Shown here: positions 34,538 to 46,000 of the stretch, piece after piece
Position numbering within the stretch: position 1 is the stretch's first letter
Layout: each line of letters opens with the position of its first letter
Assembly: GCA_031769625.1 (NCBI GenBank)
Contig: JAUIMM010000737.1
Coordinates: 905,501 to 969,500, forward strand
DNA from: Taudactylus pleione
Lineage: Eukaryota; Chordata; Amphibia; Anura; Myobatrachidae
Direction of reading: 5' to 3'
DNA length: 64,000 bases
The notes under the pieces: generated by a model
The model's database searches: none
What the model saw: the letters and a program-made list of their open reading frames with translations, nothing else
What the model was told of the DNA's origin: nothing
Made by a program: the position numbers and the translations under genes

Positions 34538-37500
34538 ACTTGTTTATGGCGAGCCCCCCACCCCCCTATACATAGAACACGTTAGCTGTTGGACAAAACT
34601 CTTTTTGGAATTGCTGTGAGCCTGCGACGCGTTTCGCTTCCAGGATACACCTTAAACATGGTGCATAACAGGAACGTTCGACTGACGCTCTCTGGTTTGG
34701 TCGTCAGTCTACAAGTTACGTCTGCGCCTGGTGTCCATGAATTTAGCGTGGATTTCTACGCCACGGGATTCTCATACGGACGGCTCTACTTATTTTAGGA
34801 CCTTCTACTAATGCTCTTCCTGCCTCAGTTCTCTTTCAGTATCTCTTGTCCACTTGTCCTAGTGATGGTGAGATGGAACCTTATCTCCTGACAGCTGTAA
34901 TCCCTCTTTCAAGGTTATTCTAGATTTTTAAATTTTTCTTTTTGGATTAATTTTTGTCTCGATGGATTTGGTCTCTTCCGGCATCAATTGGGTACTTGCA
35001 GCCTCCCCTCTACCATGCAGTGCAGAACGACCCCCTCTATTCATTACAGCAGTACCTTATGTCTACACCCAATGCGCTATATACAGCTCTGTCCCCCTGC
35101 CCACCCCGGTTTTATTTTTTGCTGATGGGTCCGCAGTATATTTACATCAGGAAAAACCTCCACCGCGTTATGAAGTGTGTTCTCCCGCGCCGTTTCCGGT
35201 GCCGGGTTTATGTTGCCTAATATTCTAAAAAAAAAAAGATATTTTCTGTTTAAATATTAATTTATCAACAATCGACTTTGTGCATTTCTGAGTTTCTTTA
35301 TGTTTAGGCCTTTACATATAAATCAGCGAGGCAGAAACCTGTATGACGCGTTGTGTTTAGGTGCTGACTTGGCGCACGTTTCATATTATCTTGTTTTATT
35401 TTGCGTTTTCATATTGTTGCAGCACCTGCGCCTTGTATTGTGTGCGACGCCTCCATTCATGTGAGTGCGCAGGATTGTGGGAGATGAGAACGGTTCCGTG
35501 TGACGTTGGGCAGTAGTTTTGTTTTATACTTTATACCTGTTTCTGGGTCACACGGAAGCATAGACAGAGATTTCTTTTAAATAGTTTTTTTTTTTTAACC
35601 CAATCCTTCCATCATTTAACTTTATGCAAGAGACAGATTTGTTTGCAGGTTAATAAACTCTCTTGTGTGATCGCTAAGATCAACACACTAAACAATAACT
35701 CCAAAGTATTCCCTATGGAGATAAGCCAGTGTTATTACAGGTCTGTAATTCCCTGTAGAAATGAATTTGTTCCTTACTGTAGTACGAAATCTGATTTTTT
35801 TTTAAAAAACTTTTTCCTTTAAAAACAAAAGAAGAAGCTGATCAGTGTTGTAGTATGTGCATATGTTTCAGGATGGTGGATGGAAGTCACTACTGAGCAG
35901 TCTTGTCTGTGATACATGTGCTGTAACATTGCAGGTTGTCAATGAGAGCTGTAACCTCTGCAGAGCAGGATCTTTAGGGGGACTCAGTTAGATGAGCAAA
36001 AAAACGAGCCACGTTGTCATCCCCTAATTGCCCGCAATGTGCGCAGCAGCACATCGGAGCATTGCGCTTAATTGAAACTCCCCTTGCGTATTAGGATTGT
36101 GTAATTACAGTGGACAGTGTCAGTTTATATCTGTGGCGTCTAAATCGCAGATGGCGTAACCGTCTAATAATGTGTTACTGGCCCAATATCTCACATGACT
36201 CACTCAGTCCTATCTCTCTGCAGCTCAAGCCGTGGCAGTAACAGGTATCTGCTGCCTAAAGTGTGTTTGACACCCCCTCACATGCAGGGTGGGCACTAAC
36301 TCAGTATTATCACTATGCTATACCAAGTGCGTAGCTGAGGAAGTGAAGCGTGTTGGGTTTCAAAGTTCACAGCATTTAAATGTATTCAAATATTAGTTTG
36401 TATATAACTTTTTTTTCCCTATGTTGCCTTATGGTTGAAATACAGCACTTATAACTGCCACTCCAAATGGGAAGTGGTTTAAATAGTATGTAAAGCAGCC
36501 TCATGTCATGAGTCATTGATTACTACAGTGCTTGGCATGCAGATAGCTATTATCGGGCTACTTTTTGCAAACTGCAATATAAATTAATCCTCTGTGCCGC
36601 AAACAAGCTGGGAATTTAAATGCTGTATTTCAGCCTCAAGGCATCCGCAAAACTACAGAGAATTCCACACATTAGTGTTAACTTTAGCACGACATAATGG
36701 GAGTTCTTCATTCATTCGCACTGCCACCTTCAGTACGGGGCGTTGTGATAAAGTATTACCAGTTCAAAGGAGCATTGACGTTGGCCTGAAAGTTGTTTTG
36801 GCGGGTTTATGGCTCTGTATGAAGATTTACCAAACCTTTATGGAAAGGATTACGTTTACCGTATAGTTAAATATTTTTGGAGTCCTTGTTCCATTTGTAA
36901 TTTTCTTAAAAGTGGATGAATGCTTAGCAATGATTATTATAGGGCAGAAGTGTAGTTTGATCATCGTCTCACAATACAATAGCATTGGAAGGTGGTCTTC
37001 TGTTAGGTATATTGCCTTCGGGGGCGAGGGAGCACAAAAGGGGGGCTAGGACGAGGCGTAGCTCGGGGGCTGGAGTGCTGTCCCTGACCACAGTCAACAA
37101 ATGGCTTCTAGCTTGCACAGAGGATAATAGGAACCTGTCTAGCGATGCTATCCCTGTAATAGGTGCGACAGTATGTGAGGTTATAGTGCCTTTAATATAC
37201 TGGTTCATGTCCATCTTCTGTTTATTAAAATACTGTGTATTATCACTCCTAACCGTGTAATATGTCACGAGACTGAAGCCCACAGACTCCGGAGAAGCCA
37301 AGTTATATTTAACCTTTTAATGTGTTGTTACATGCAACAATACTGCAAACGTTTGTGGATGTCCTTGCAACACTGGTTCTCAAACCTGGCCTCAACCACA
37401 GGGCATGTCCTCTGGATATCCTCGCTGGACCCTGGAATAGCGATCTGCCCTGCAGAGGAGCCTTGGGAAACGTGCTCTGCTGGGGCTACCTGGATTGTAC

Positions 37501-37990
37501 GTCCCGTACAGATTATTATAAATATTGTACTGGGAAGAATATCAAACCTGGCGTCAAAGTCTTATTACAGAATATATTACACTGCTCCGATATGAAGCCG
37601 TTCTGTTTACGTATCCCCCCGACATACACGTTATGGGATTCCCCTGTAAATTAATTTATTCTCCGGCACATTGCCTTAAGACTTAGCATTCGGTTCAATG
37701 AAATATTCAGTGACCGGTGTATTTTCTTACTGCTGGTTCCTTTACCTGTACGTATGCTGTTATACCATTGTTTTACTGTCATGTTTTACGCAGCCTGTTA
37801 GAAAAGAATTCACTATTGTCTATTACAAAAGAAAATTCTTGAAATATTGTTAGTTTTTTTTATTTTATTTTCTTGTTTTCCCTTTTTATTAAACCTGTTC
37901 TGTACAGTCATCTGTATAACTAACAAAGTAAAAACTAACATTTTACTTTAACAGTTGTAATAAAAACCTTCTCTTCTATGGCGCCTTCAC
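34538..37990 (+). other. TRIM24: probable TRIM24 3' untranslated region
   Basis: About 3.4 kb of A/T-leaning sequence follows the stop and has no exon of another gene and little tandem repetition, unlike the introns. The first poly(A) signals in good context are ATTAAA at 37888 and AATAAA at 37959-37964, followed by a T/G-rich stretch, so the transcript probably ends near 37980-38000. Mammalian TRIM24 also has a long 3' UTR. At about 37370-37440 there is a fragment resembling a hAT MITE end (ggttctcaaacctgg). The 3' end is inferred from sequence alone. Confidence 0.6.
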
Positions 37991-38294
37991 TTGACTTGCT
38001 GGAAAAAAAAAAAAAAGAGGGAAAATGAATTAAAAATGGTTAGAAAGTCCGATTACTACATTTCTGACTGGTTTATTTGGTGACTATATTGGTTCTATAG
38101 CGGTGCTGTATTACATATAGGTCTGAGTACGGCCGTACAAGGATTGAGCTTAAGCCCGGTTGCTGTCTAGTTATTGGACGTTTCTTGTTTTTATGTGAAA
38201 TTCGGCTAGAAAGTGAGGAGCATATGGGGACACTGAGAAGCTGTCAGCGAGTCTGAGCTGCCCCCCCCCCCTCTATTCCCCTGGCTGAGAGCAC

Positions 38295-38838
38295 TTAGGG
38301 CCTGATTCAGACCCACTCGCGAGCGGCTGTCCGCTCGCAAGTGGGTCGATGTTATGGACTGAGCATGCGCACGACGGAGGGAGCTCCGTCGTGCGCATGC
38401 GCCAGACGCGACGAGCGAAGGAAAGTCCTTCGCTCGTTGTGTCCGATCAAAGGGGGCGTGCTGTCAATGTTGATTGACAGCACGCCCCCTTTGGTGGGCG
38501 TGCCTCCCTGACGGGGGCGTTCCCACGGGAACGCCTCCCGTCAGAAGCCGGCCCACTGACATCACTAGTGATGTCAGTGGGAGTGATTTTGGCTCTGATA
38601 GAGCCAAAATCACTCCGGAGCTTGCGGTTGAAAACCTCAACCGCAGGCTCCGGCTCGCAAATTCGATGGTCGCGATGGTCTCGACCATCGCGACCATCAC
38701 AATGCACGCTCGTATAGCCTGTGGGTGGTGACCCACAGCTATACGAGCGTCAAGGAGGACGCTCCATGAAAATGGAGGCCGGCCCTCATTCAGAGCGTGC
38801 GCTCTGCTCAGAGCGTACGGCTCTGAATGAGGGCCTTA
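38295..38838. mobile_element. CpG-rich MITE 'gggcctgattcag' family, copy 1, with TTA TSD
   Basis: The element at 38298-38835 begins gggcctgattcagacccac and ends in the inverted form ctctgaatgagggcc, flanked by TTA on both sides. The interior is a chain of perfect inverted pairs (gatggtcgcgatggtc, cgcgaccatc; acatcactagtgatgt). A three-base target duplication with a TNA pattern fits the PIF/Harbinger superfamily; this is inferred. Confidence 0.8.
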
Positions 38839-38962
38839 ATCCGCTATAGTGCGCAGGAGAGGATGAGGGGCGAATAGACAGAAAGATGGATGAAAAGAGT
38901 CCTAAAAACACCAGGGAACTTGTATCAAACAAAGGCCACCAGAGTGCAGATCGATTAGGCAC

Positions 38963-39429
38963 TCAGGACCTCATTCAGAGTCACTGAATGAGGACGGACG
39001 CTTCTCTGTAAAGAGCTGGGGGCTCGCTAAGCTGTGGATGACCACCCACAGGTTTTGCGAGTGGCCAGGTTGATGGTTGCGATGGTCAAGACCATCGCGA
39101 CCATCGGGGCTTGCGACGAGACCTTTGTGGTAGGGTCTCGTGTGCCGCAAGCTCCAGTGAGCTTCCGGCTCTATTGGAGCCGTAAGCTCACCACTGATGT
39201 CAGTGGGGCTGCCTCCAAATGGCAGGCGTTCCTTCGGGAACGCCTGTTTGGCCAGCCACCCCGCCTACAAAACGGTGCGAGCTGTTGATCACCGCCCCTT
39301 TTGTAGTGAGCCCCGGAGCGAGAGAATTTCTCTCTCGCTCCGGGGCTTGCGCACATGCAGTGTGGCCTCTGCATGTGCGCAGGGCCTCAACATCGACCCA
39401 ATTGTGAGCGGGTCTGAATGAGACCCTCA
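38963..39429. mobile_element. same CpG-rich MITE family, copy 2, with TCA TSD
   Basis: The element at 38966-39426 begins ggacctcattcagag and ends gcgggtctgaatgagaccc, flanked by TCA on both sides. It shares the gatggtcaagaccatcgcga and ttgcgacgagacc phrases with copies 1, 4 and 5. Confidence 0.78.
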
Positions 39430-39698
39430 GTGTTGAGAAAAGGCATTAATGCAGGTGGGAGTGCTTCCTGCTCTATTAGAGCCGAAAGCTCTCTGGGGCT
39501 TGCAGCACACGAGACCCTACCTCAAGGGTCTCGTCGCAAGCCCCGATGGTCTCAACCATCAACCTGGTCACTCGCGAAGGCTGTGGATGGTAACCCACAG
39601 CCTAGCGAGTGGCCAGGAGGCCGGAACAATTTTTATATGCGGCCGCCCTCATTCAGAGCGAGCGCTCGCATTTTGCGAGCGGCTCTGAATGAGGTCCA
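39430..39698. mobile_element. partial inverted copy of the same MITE family
   Basis: It ends gagcggctctgaatgaggtc and contains gaccctacctcaagggtctc and aagccccgatggtctcaacc, the reverse orientation of copy 2. The outer left part is missing. With copy 2 it forms a head-to-head pair. Confidence 0.65.
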
Positions 39699-40883
39699 GA
39701 AACTTTGCCAAACTCTGGATTTAGAGAAATTCCTGTGCTTGGACAGGGCAGGAAGCTTAGCAAAAGGTCCCATACCTGCCCAATTGTTTATAGCATGTCA
39801 ATTAAGAGGGGGGTGGAACTGAGAGGGTATCATTACGCACAATAGATTCGGCTAAAAACTTAACCCAAGCAGGTTATGCCGCCACAGTGCTACTAGGCGC
39901 AGATAAACATGGTGGCCGTGCCGTGGAATCACCAAACGGACTAAAAGCCTCCGCCCCAGACTCTCAATAGGTGATTCTGCTTTCCTGCCATGGCATGTCA
40001 CCCAACCAGCAGAGACTGTAGCACAACTCTTTACCAGACATAGGACAGGAGAGAATGAGAGGATTGGTGTAGAACCTGATTACAGTGCAGCATAGAATAT
40101 GTAACATTACCTCCATTTGGGTGTTTGATAGAGAAGAATAATCAATGGGGTTATGTGTTATGGCTGCTTTGGGTGGGCTATCCTGGCAGCCTAAATACCT
40201 GCTGGGGAGAATTCTTTTCTCTTTATGTTGAGCACAAGCGCCTCCCCTATGACTGGGTATACGTATAAAAGGTCTTAGTGATGGGACCAATTACTTCTCT
40301 TGGCCCATAATAATAGCACAGTTGTTCCCGTATTCGGTTCTGTGGGGCACATGCAGAGGTGTCACAGGTTGGTGATCCAGGACCAAATCAAATTATTTAT
40401 GGTCCATGTGATAGGCAGCCACCAGCACTGGTTTTGCCTATCATAAAATGTGACAAACAGCAGCAGAACCCTGTCCTCTCCCAGCACATAACACACCCTA
40501 CGGATGACCTACAGCTATGGCCAAAAGTTTTGAGATTGACACAAGTATTGGTTTTCACAAAGTCTGCTGCTTCAGTGTTTTTATGATGGCAATTTGCATA
40601 TCCTCCAGAATTTCATGAAGAGTGATCAGATGAATTGCAATTAATTGAAAAGTCCCTCTTTGCCATGACAATGAGCTTAATCCCAAAAACAAAATTTCCA
40701 CTGCATTTCAGCCCTGCCACAAAAGGACCAGCTGACATGTCAGTGATTCTCTCGTTAACACAGGTGAGTGTTGATGAGGACAAGGCTGGAGATCACTCTG
40801 TCATGCTGATTGAGTTAGAATAACAGACTGGAAGCTTTAAATGGAGGGTGGTGCTTGAAATCATTGTTCTTCCTCTGTTAACC

Positions 40884-41883
40884 ATGGTTACCTGCAAGGA
40901 AACACGTGCAGTCATCATTTCTTTTCACAGAAAGTGCTTCACAGGCAAGAATATTGCTGCTAGTAAGATTTCACCTAAATCAACCATTTATCGGTTCATC
41001 AAGAACGAGGTTCAGTAGTTGTGAAGAAGGCTTCAGGGCGCCCAAAAACATCCAGCAAGTGCCAGGACCATCTATTGATTCAGCTGCGGGATCCGGGACA
41101 CCACCAGTGCAGAGCTTGCTCAGGAATGGCAGCAGGCAGGTGTGAGTGCATCTTCACGCACAGTGAGGCGAAGACTTTTGGAGGATGGCCCGGTGTCAAG
41201 AAGGGCAGCAAAGAAGTCACTTCTCTCCAAGAAAAACCATCAGGACAGATTGATATTCTGCAAAAGGTACAGGGATTGGACTGCTGAGGACTGGGGTCAA
41301 GTTATTTTCTCTGATTAATCCCCTTTCTGATTGTTTGGGGCATCTGGAAAAATGCTTGCCCGGAGAAGGAAAGGTGAGCGCTACCATCAGTCCTGTGTCA
41401 TGCCAATAGTAAAGCATCCTGAGACCATTCATGTGTGGGGTTACTTCTCAGCCATGGGAGTGGAATCACTCATAATTTTGAACACTGCCATGAATAAAGA
41501 ATGGTACCAAAACATCCTCCAAGAGCAACTTCTCCCAACCATCCAAGAACAGTCTGGTGATGAACAATGCCTTTTCCTGCATGATGGAGCACCTTGCCAA
41601 AAGCGATAACTAAGTGCCTCGGGGAACAAAACATCAACATTTTGGGTCCATAGCCAGGAAACTGCCCAGACTTCTTAATCCCATTGATAACTTGTCAATC
41701 CTCAAGAGGCGAGTGGACAAACAAATACCCACAAATTCTGACACACTCCAAGCATTGATTAGGCAAGAATGGGCAGCCATCAGTCAGTATGTGGCCCAGA
41801 AGGTGAGTGACAGCATGTCGGGGCGTATTTCAGGGGTCTTGAAAAAGAAGGGTCAACACTGCAAATATTGGCTCTTTGCATAA
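40884..41883 (+). pseudogene. Tc1 transposase remnant, frameshifted
   Basis: The start codon at 40884 gives MVTCKETRAVIISFHRK, and later frames give GKNIAASKISPKSTIYRF, HVWGYFSAMGVESLI and FLHDGAPCQK, typical of Tc1-family transposases. The pieces lie in different frames with stops between them. The third catalytic position, normally NPIENLW, reads NPIDNLS. It cannot encode an active enzyme. Confidence 0.85.
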
Positions 41884-41924
41884 ACTTAATGTAATTGTCA
41901 ATAAAAGCCTTTGACACTTATGAA

Positions 41925-42252
41925 ATGCTGTAATGTTACCTCAGTATACCATAGTAACATCTGACACTTATGTAATGCTACCTCAGTATATCATAGTAAC
42001 GGCTGACACTTGTGTAATGCTACCTCAGTATACCATAGTAACATCTGACACTTATGTAATGCTACCTCAGTATACCATAGTAACATCTGACACTTATGTA
42101 ATGCTACCTCAGTATACCATAGTAACATCTGACACTTATGTAATGCTACCTCAGTATACCATAGTAACATGCTACCTCAGTATACCATAGTAACATCTGA
42201 CACTTATGTAATGCTGTAATGTTACCTCAGTATACCATAGTAACATCTGACA
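41925..42252. repeat. 42-bp tandem repeat within the Tc1 copy, about 7 copies
   Basis: The unit is ctacctcagtataccatagt plus aacatctgacacttatgtaa and tg. The phrase tgacacttatgaaatgctg occurs once in the transposon just before the array, so the array grew from transposon sequence. Confidence 0.9.
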
Positions 42253-42968
42253 AATAGGTCTAAAAACACTGAAGCAGCAAAGTTTGTGAAAACCAATACT
42301 TGTGTCATTCTTAAAAGAGTTGTTCAATAAGATACATTTGTCCTATGATTGCTGTGAAAACAGTGCTGAGACTCCAGGGGGCGCATTACAAGAAGGTTTG
42401 GGAACCACTGTAGCAGCACCAGACTGTCCCCTCTGCCTGATGGTGTAGACTGGTGATCAGGGAAGTCTGTGGTTCCCATTGTTGCCCCTGAGTGCAGCTT
42501 GTGCACAAAGTCCCACTGTTGCATTCAGACACCCGCAGCTGTATGGGTCACTACCTGCCATGATGGTTCCATTCTCCGACGCCTGGTCAAGGAGAACTTC
42601 AGCCCCTCTTACTACAGTGGTTGCAGCAGCAATAAGAGACCACAAATAAAGAAATATTTAATTAAAAATGAACTTGAAAACAACTGATGGTACTCTCAGC
42701 TTGGGGGTTATTGACTTATTTGCTAGTGTCTGTGCTTCTGCAGGTGCCACTATACCCCATGGTCCCAGTCCCTCTCCATGGCTCCAATAAATGCCTTTGT
42801 GGGATCCATTGATGCTTTTAAAGTCAGGGCGATAATTAAATTAGCCGCAGAAGTATTAATGGGGAATTCAGTAACTTGCCAGGGCCCCCCGAGAATGTGT
42901 CATTGCCCTGAGCGAGGGTCCCTGGGGAAAGTCTGGTCCTCAGGGAACAGAGAGGGGTGGGGTCTTAC

Positions 42969-43082
42969 CTGTAGAGCTCTGCCTTTGGTCTCAATGGGCA
43001 GGGTGAATGCCGAGATGGCACAGATAAGGCACACGCCAGCAAACAGGCAGAGAGCACCAGTGATGGAGGCACTTAGCAGGAC
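42969..43082 (-). CDS. SVOPL: SVOPL exon: TM12 and C-terminal ETKGR motif
   Basis: The acceptor is cgtcttgcag and the donor is ctacag|gtaaga; 114 bases, 38 codons. It encodes VLLSASITGALCLFAGVCLI and then CAISAFTLPIETKGRALQ. The human protein continues for only about three residues, so one tiny coding exon remains. If this donor is not used, the frame reads on for 21 codons before a stop. Confidence 0.95.
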
Positions 43083-46000
43083 CTGCAAGACGAGGAGATG
43101 TTATACCACCATTCACACAGGTATATTACTGTTACTGCATCAGCCCCTGGGGAACACAGCACATACATATAACAGGGACATACAAGGTAGACCAAGTAAA
43201 TGCAGACAAGAACATAGTGTAGGGAGGGCCCTGCCTATGAGACCTTCCAATCTAATTAAAAGAGGACACAGATGGGACAAGATGAGCTAGAGTGGCTCAG
43301 TGTACATTGGGATAATTGAGAAGGTGCATTAGGAGGGGGGTAGTTTAGGTTCCCTGTAGGAGAGAGATGCAGGGCTCGTCCTGTCACAGGGAAGGGAAGG
43401 TGGGTTTGTTATAAAGGATGTCTAGTTCCAAGCACCCGGTAAAAGAGGGGGCTATGTGGGTAAGGACGGGGTATAGAAACACAAGGTGAGTGGAATAATT
43501 TGGGGAATGGAACAAGGAGTTTGAGTGAGGGACGGCAGACAATCCTCTGATGGTACCTATACAATGGCAGTCTCTTACCTGTGCTATAAATGGGGCCGCC
43601 ATGGCACCGATGCGACACACGGACCCACTGGTGCCCATGCCGATGGCTCTCATTACTGTGGGGTAGACCTGGGGAGAGACATTAATACTCTGTAAACTCG
43701 CCCCAAACCTTAGAACAAGCCGCTGTGTCTAGTGTTGGGAGAACCAATTACACTGTATTATGAGGTTGGCTCACTGGCTGTAACCCTATAACACACACTC
43801 CCATATACACGTGTTTCATGTCTGGTCATCACGCGTGTTCTCTGTGCACCCACGTAACCTACACTGACCATCGGGTGGGGTGGAATAGCCCTTCCAAGTG
43901 CATTACTGTCTATGTAATGACCAAAGTGGCTCAAACATTCTTTATCTGCAGAATTACACAAAAAAATTACACTGGTAACGGAAGTGTCATTCACTGTTAC
44001 GTGGCCACAATTTTTTTTTTGCCAACACCAAAGATGTACGGTATGTATACAACATAATTTTAAAAATAAATGACACTATTATTATGAAATTTTAGATTTT
44101 CTTTAAAATAAAACTAGCTTAAACTTAGAAGTTCTACACGATTTATAAAATATGTTCTCCAAAAGCTTAGACCCTCAAGGGGGGGGGATTAAGTTTGGTG
44201 CTGCAATGTTAAGCTATGGACATTACCTCTTACTGGTCATACGTGCCTTCACCCAAAGATACCAGTACCACCGTACTAACCTGCCCTCTGAGTGTCTTTA
44301 CAGTAACAGCCACGCTTTACGGCAGGAGGGACACTAACCTCTGCTGTGTAACAGCCACGCTTTACGTCTAGGGGGACACTAACCTCTGCTGTGTAACAGC
44401 CACGCTTTACATCTAGAGGGACACACACAGCAGAGGTTAAACAGCTACGCTTTACGTCTAGAGGGACACACACAGCAGAGGTTAAACAGCCACGCTTTAC
44501 GTCTAGAGGGACACTAACCTCTGCTGTGTAACAGCGACGCTTTACGTCTAGAGGGACACTAACCTATGCTGTGTAACAGCCACGCTTTACGTCTAGAGGG
44601 ACACTAACCTCTGCTGTGCAACAGCCACGCTTTACGTCTAGGGGGACACTAACCTCTGCTGTGTAACAGCCATGCTTTCTGGTGGTAGGGACACTAACCT
44701 GCTGTGTGACAGCCACGCTTTACAGCGGTAGGGACACTAACCTCTGCTGTGTAACAGCCACGCTTTACAGCGGTAGGGACACTAACCTCTGCTGTGTGAC
44801 AGCCACGCTTTACGGCGGTAGGGACACTAACCTCTGCTGTGTAGATGTAGATAGTGTTGAAGTTTGCCGACACCAGAGCTCGAAGACAAAAGAGAATGGC
44901 AATGAGGCCGGTACTGTAGGAGTGAAGTGGAACATTAGACACATTGTACAATAGTCGCACCCAGACGGGCTTCCATCTTAGTCTAATCAGCAGCAGCGTA
45001 CAGATATTAACACTTGTGCCACCCTCGGTTTGTAACTGAATAAGCAAAGACACAGTATTTATGATTTGGGGCATATTAGTAATATTTAGTCTTTCCTGGA
45101 CAACCGGGGATTGTAGTGAGAGACCAGAGACCTTTTGGTCAAATAAATGGTAATTGTGAAATTATGCGACAGGTCTGGGGATAACACTCTACGTTAAGCC
45201 CTGTGTGACTCATCCGCATATACTTTCGCTTTCAAAGACCAGTGCCATGCTATGCGTCTCAAAGGCATTGACTAATCACCAACCACCGTCCCATGATACT
45301 GGTCACTAGTGGGGAGCAGCCGGTGAATGGGGAAGGGTAATGTCAACTTTGCTAGAACAGGAAAATGCTTTTGAATGGTGGTAAGGGATTTAAGTCCCTA
45401 TATCTCCCCAACCCTCGCACCAAAAAAAGATGGGGTACCCTCCTGTGGTCCCCAGTTAGAAACACCACACCACAGGAAAGTAATGGAGTCCAGGGACTGG
45501 GAAATATCTCCATCACCTATCCTGGCCTCCAATAATTATGGGGCCCCTTCGTATGTTTAACAATATTATTCTGTGCTACGTATGTTTCATATATAAGGAG
45601 GTGAGGGCACTATATGCCCCTATCACCTGCCTAGTAGCACCTGTACGCATTGGGGGCAACCAGGGAGAGACCCCTGTTTGAAATGATGCAGAACCTTAGT
45701 AGCGATATATACCCTGTGCTATCCGGAAAGTATTAACAGCGCTTCACTTTTTACACATTTTGTTATGTTACAGCCTTATTCCAAAATGGAATAAATTAAT
45801 TTTTGTCCTCAAAATTCTACACACAATATCCCATAATGACAACGTGTAAAAATTTTTTGCGATTTTTGCAAATTTAATAAAAAAACAACTAAGAAATCAC
45901 ATGTACATAAGTAGTCACAGCCTTTGCTCAATACTTTGTTGATGCACCTTTGGCAGCAAGTACTGCCTCAAGTCTTTAGTCTTTTGAATATTATGCCACA

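Larger units (their letters stand above)
40510..42320 (+). mobile_element. degenerate Tc1-type DNA transposon, copy 1
   Basis: A TA at 40510-40511 precedes cagctatggccaaaagtttt. The terminal repeat gacacaagtattggttttca is found inverted near 42285-42310 (gtgaaaaccaatacttgtgt), but the outermost right end is missing. The transposase remnant lies inside. The right part has expanded into a 42-bp tandem repeat. Confidence 0.85.

Noticed and set aside
39034..39822. Several 60-134 codon frames in the intergenic region
   Set aside because: They fall in CpG-rich foldback MITEs, which are low in stop codons by composition.
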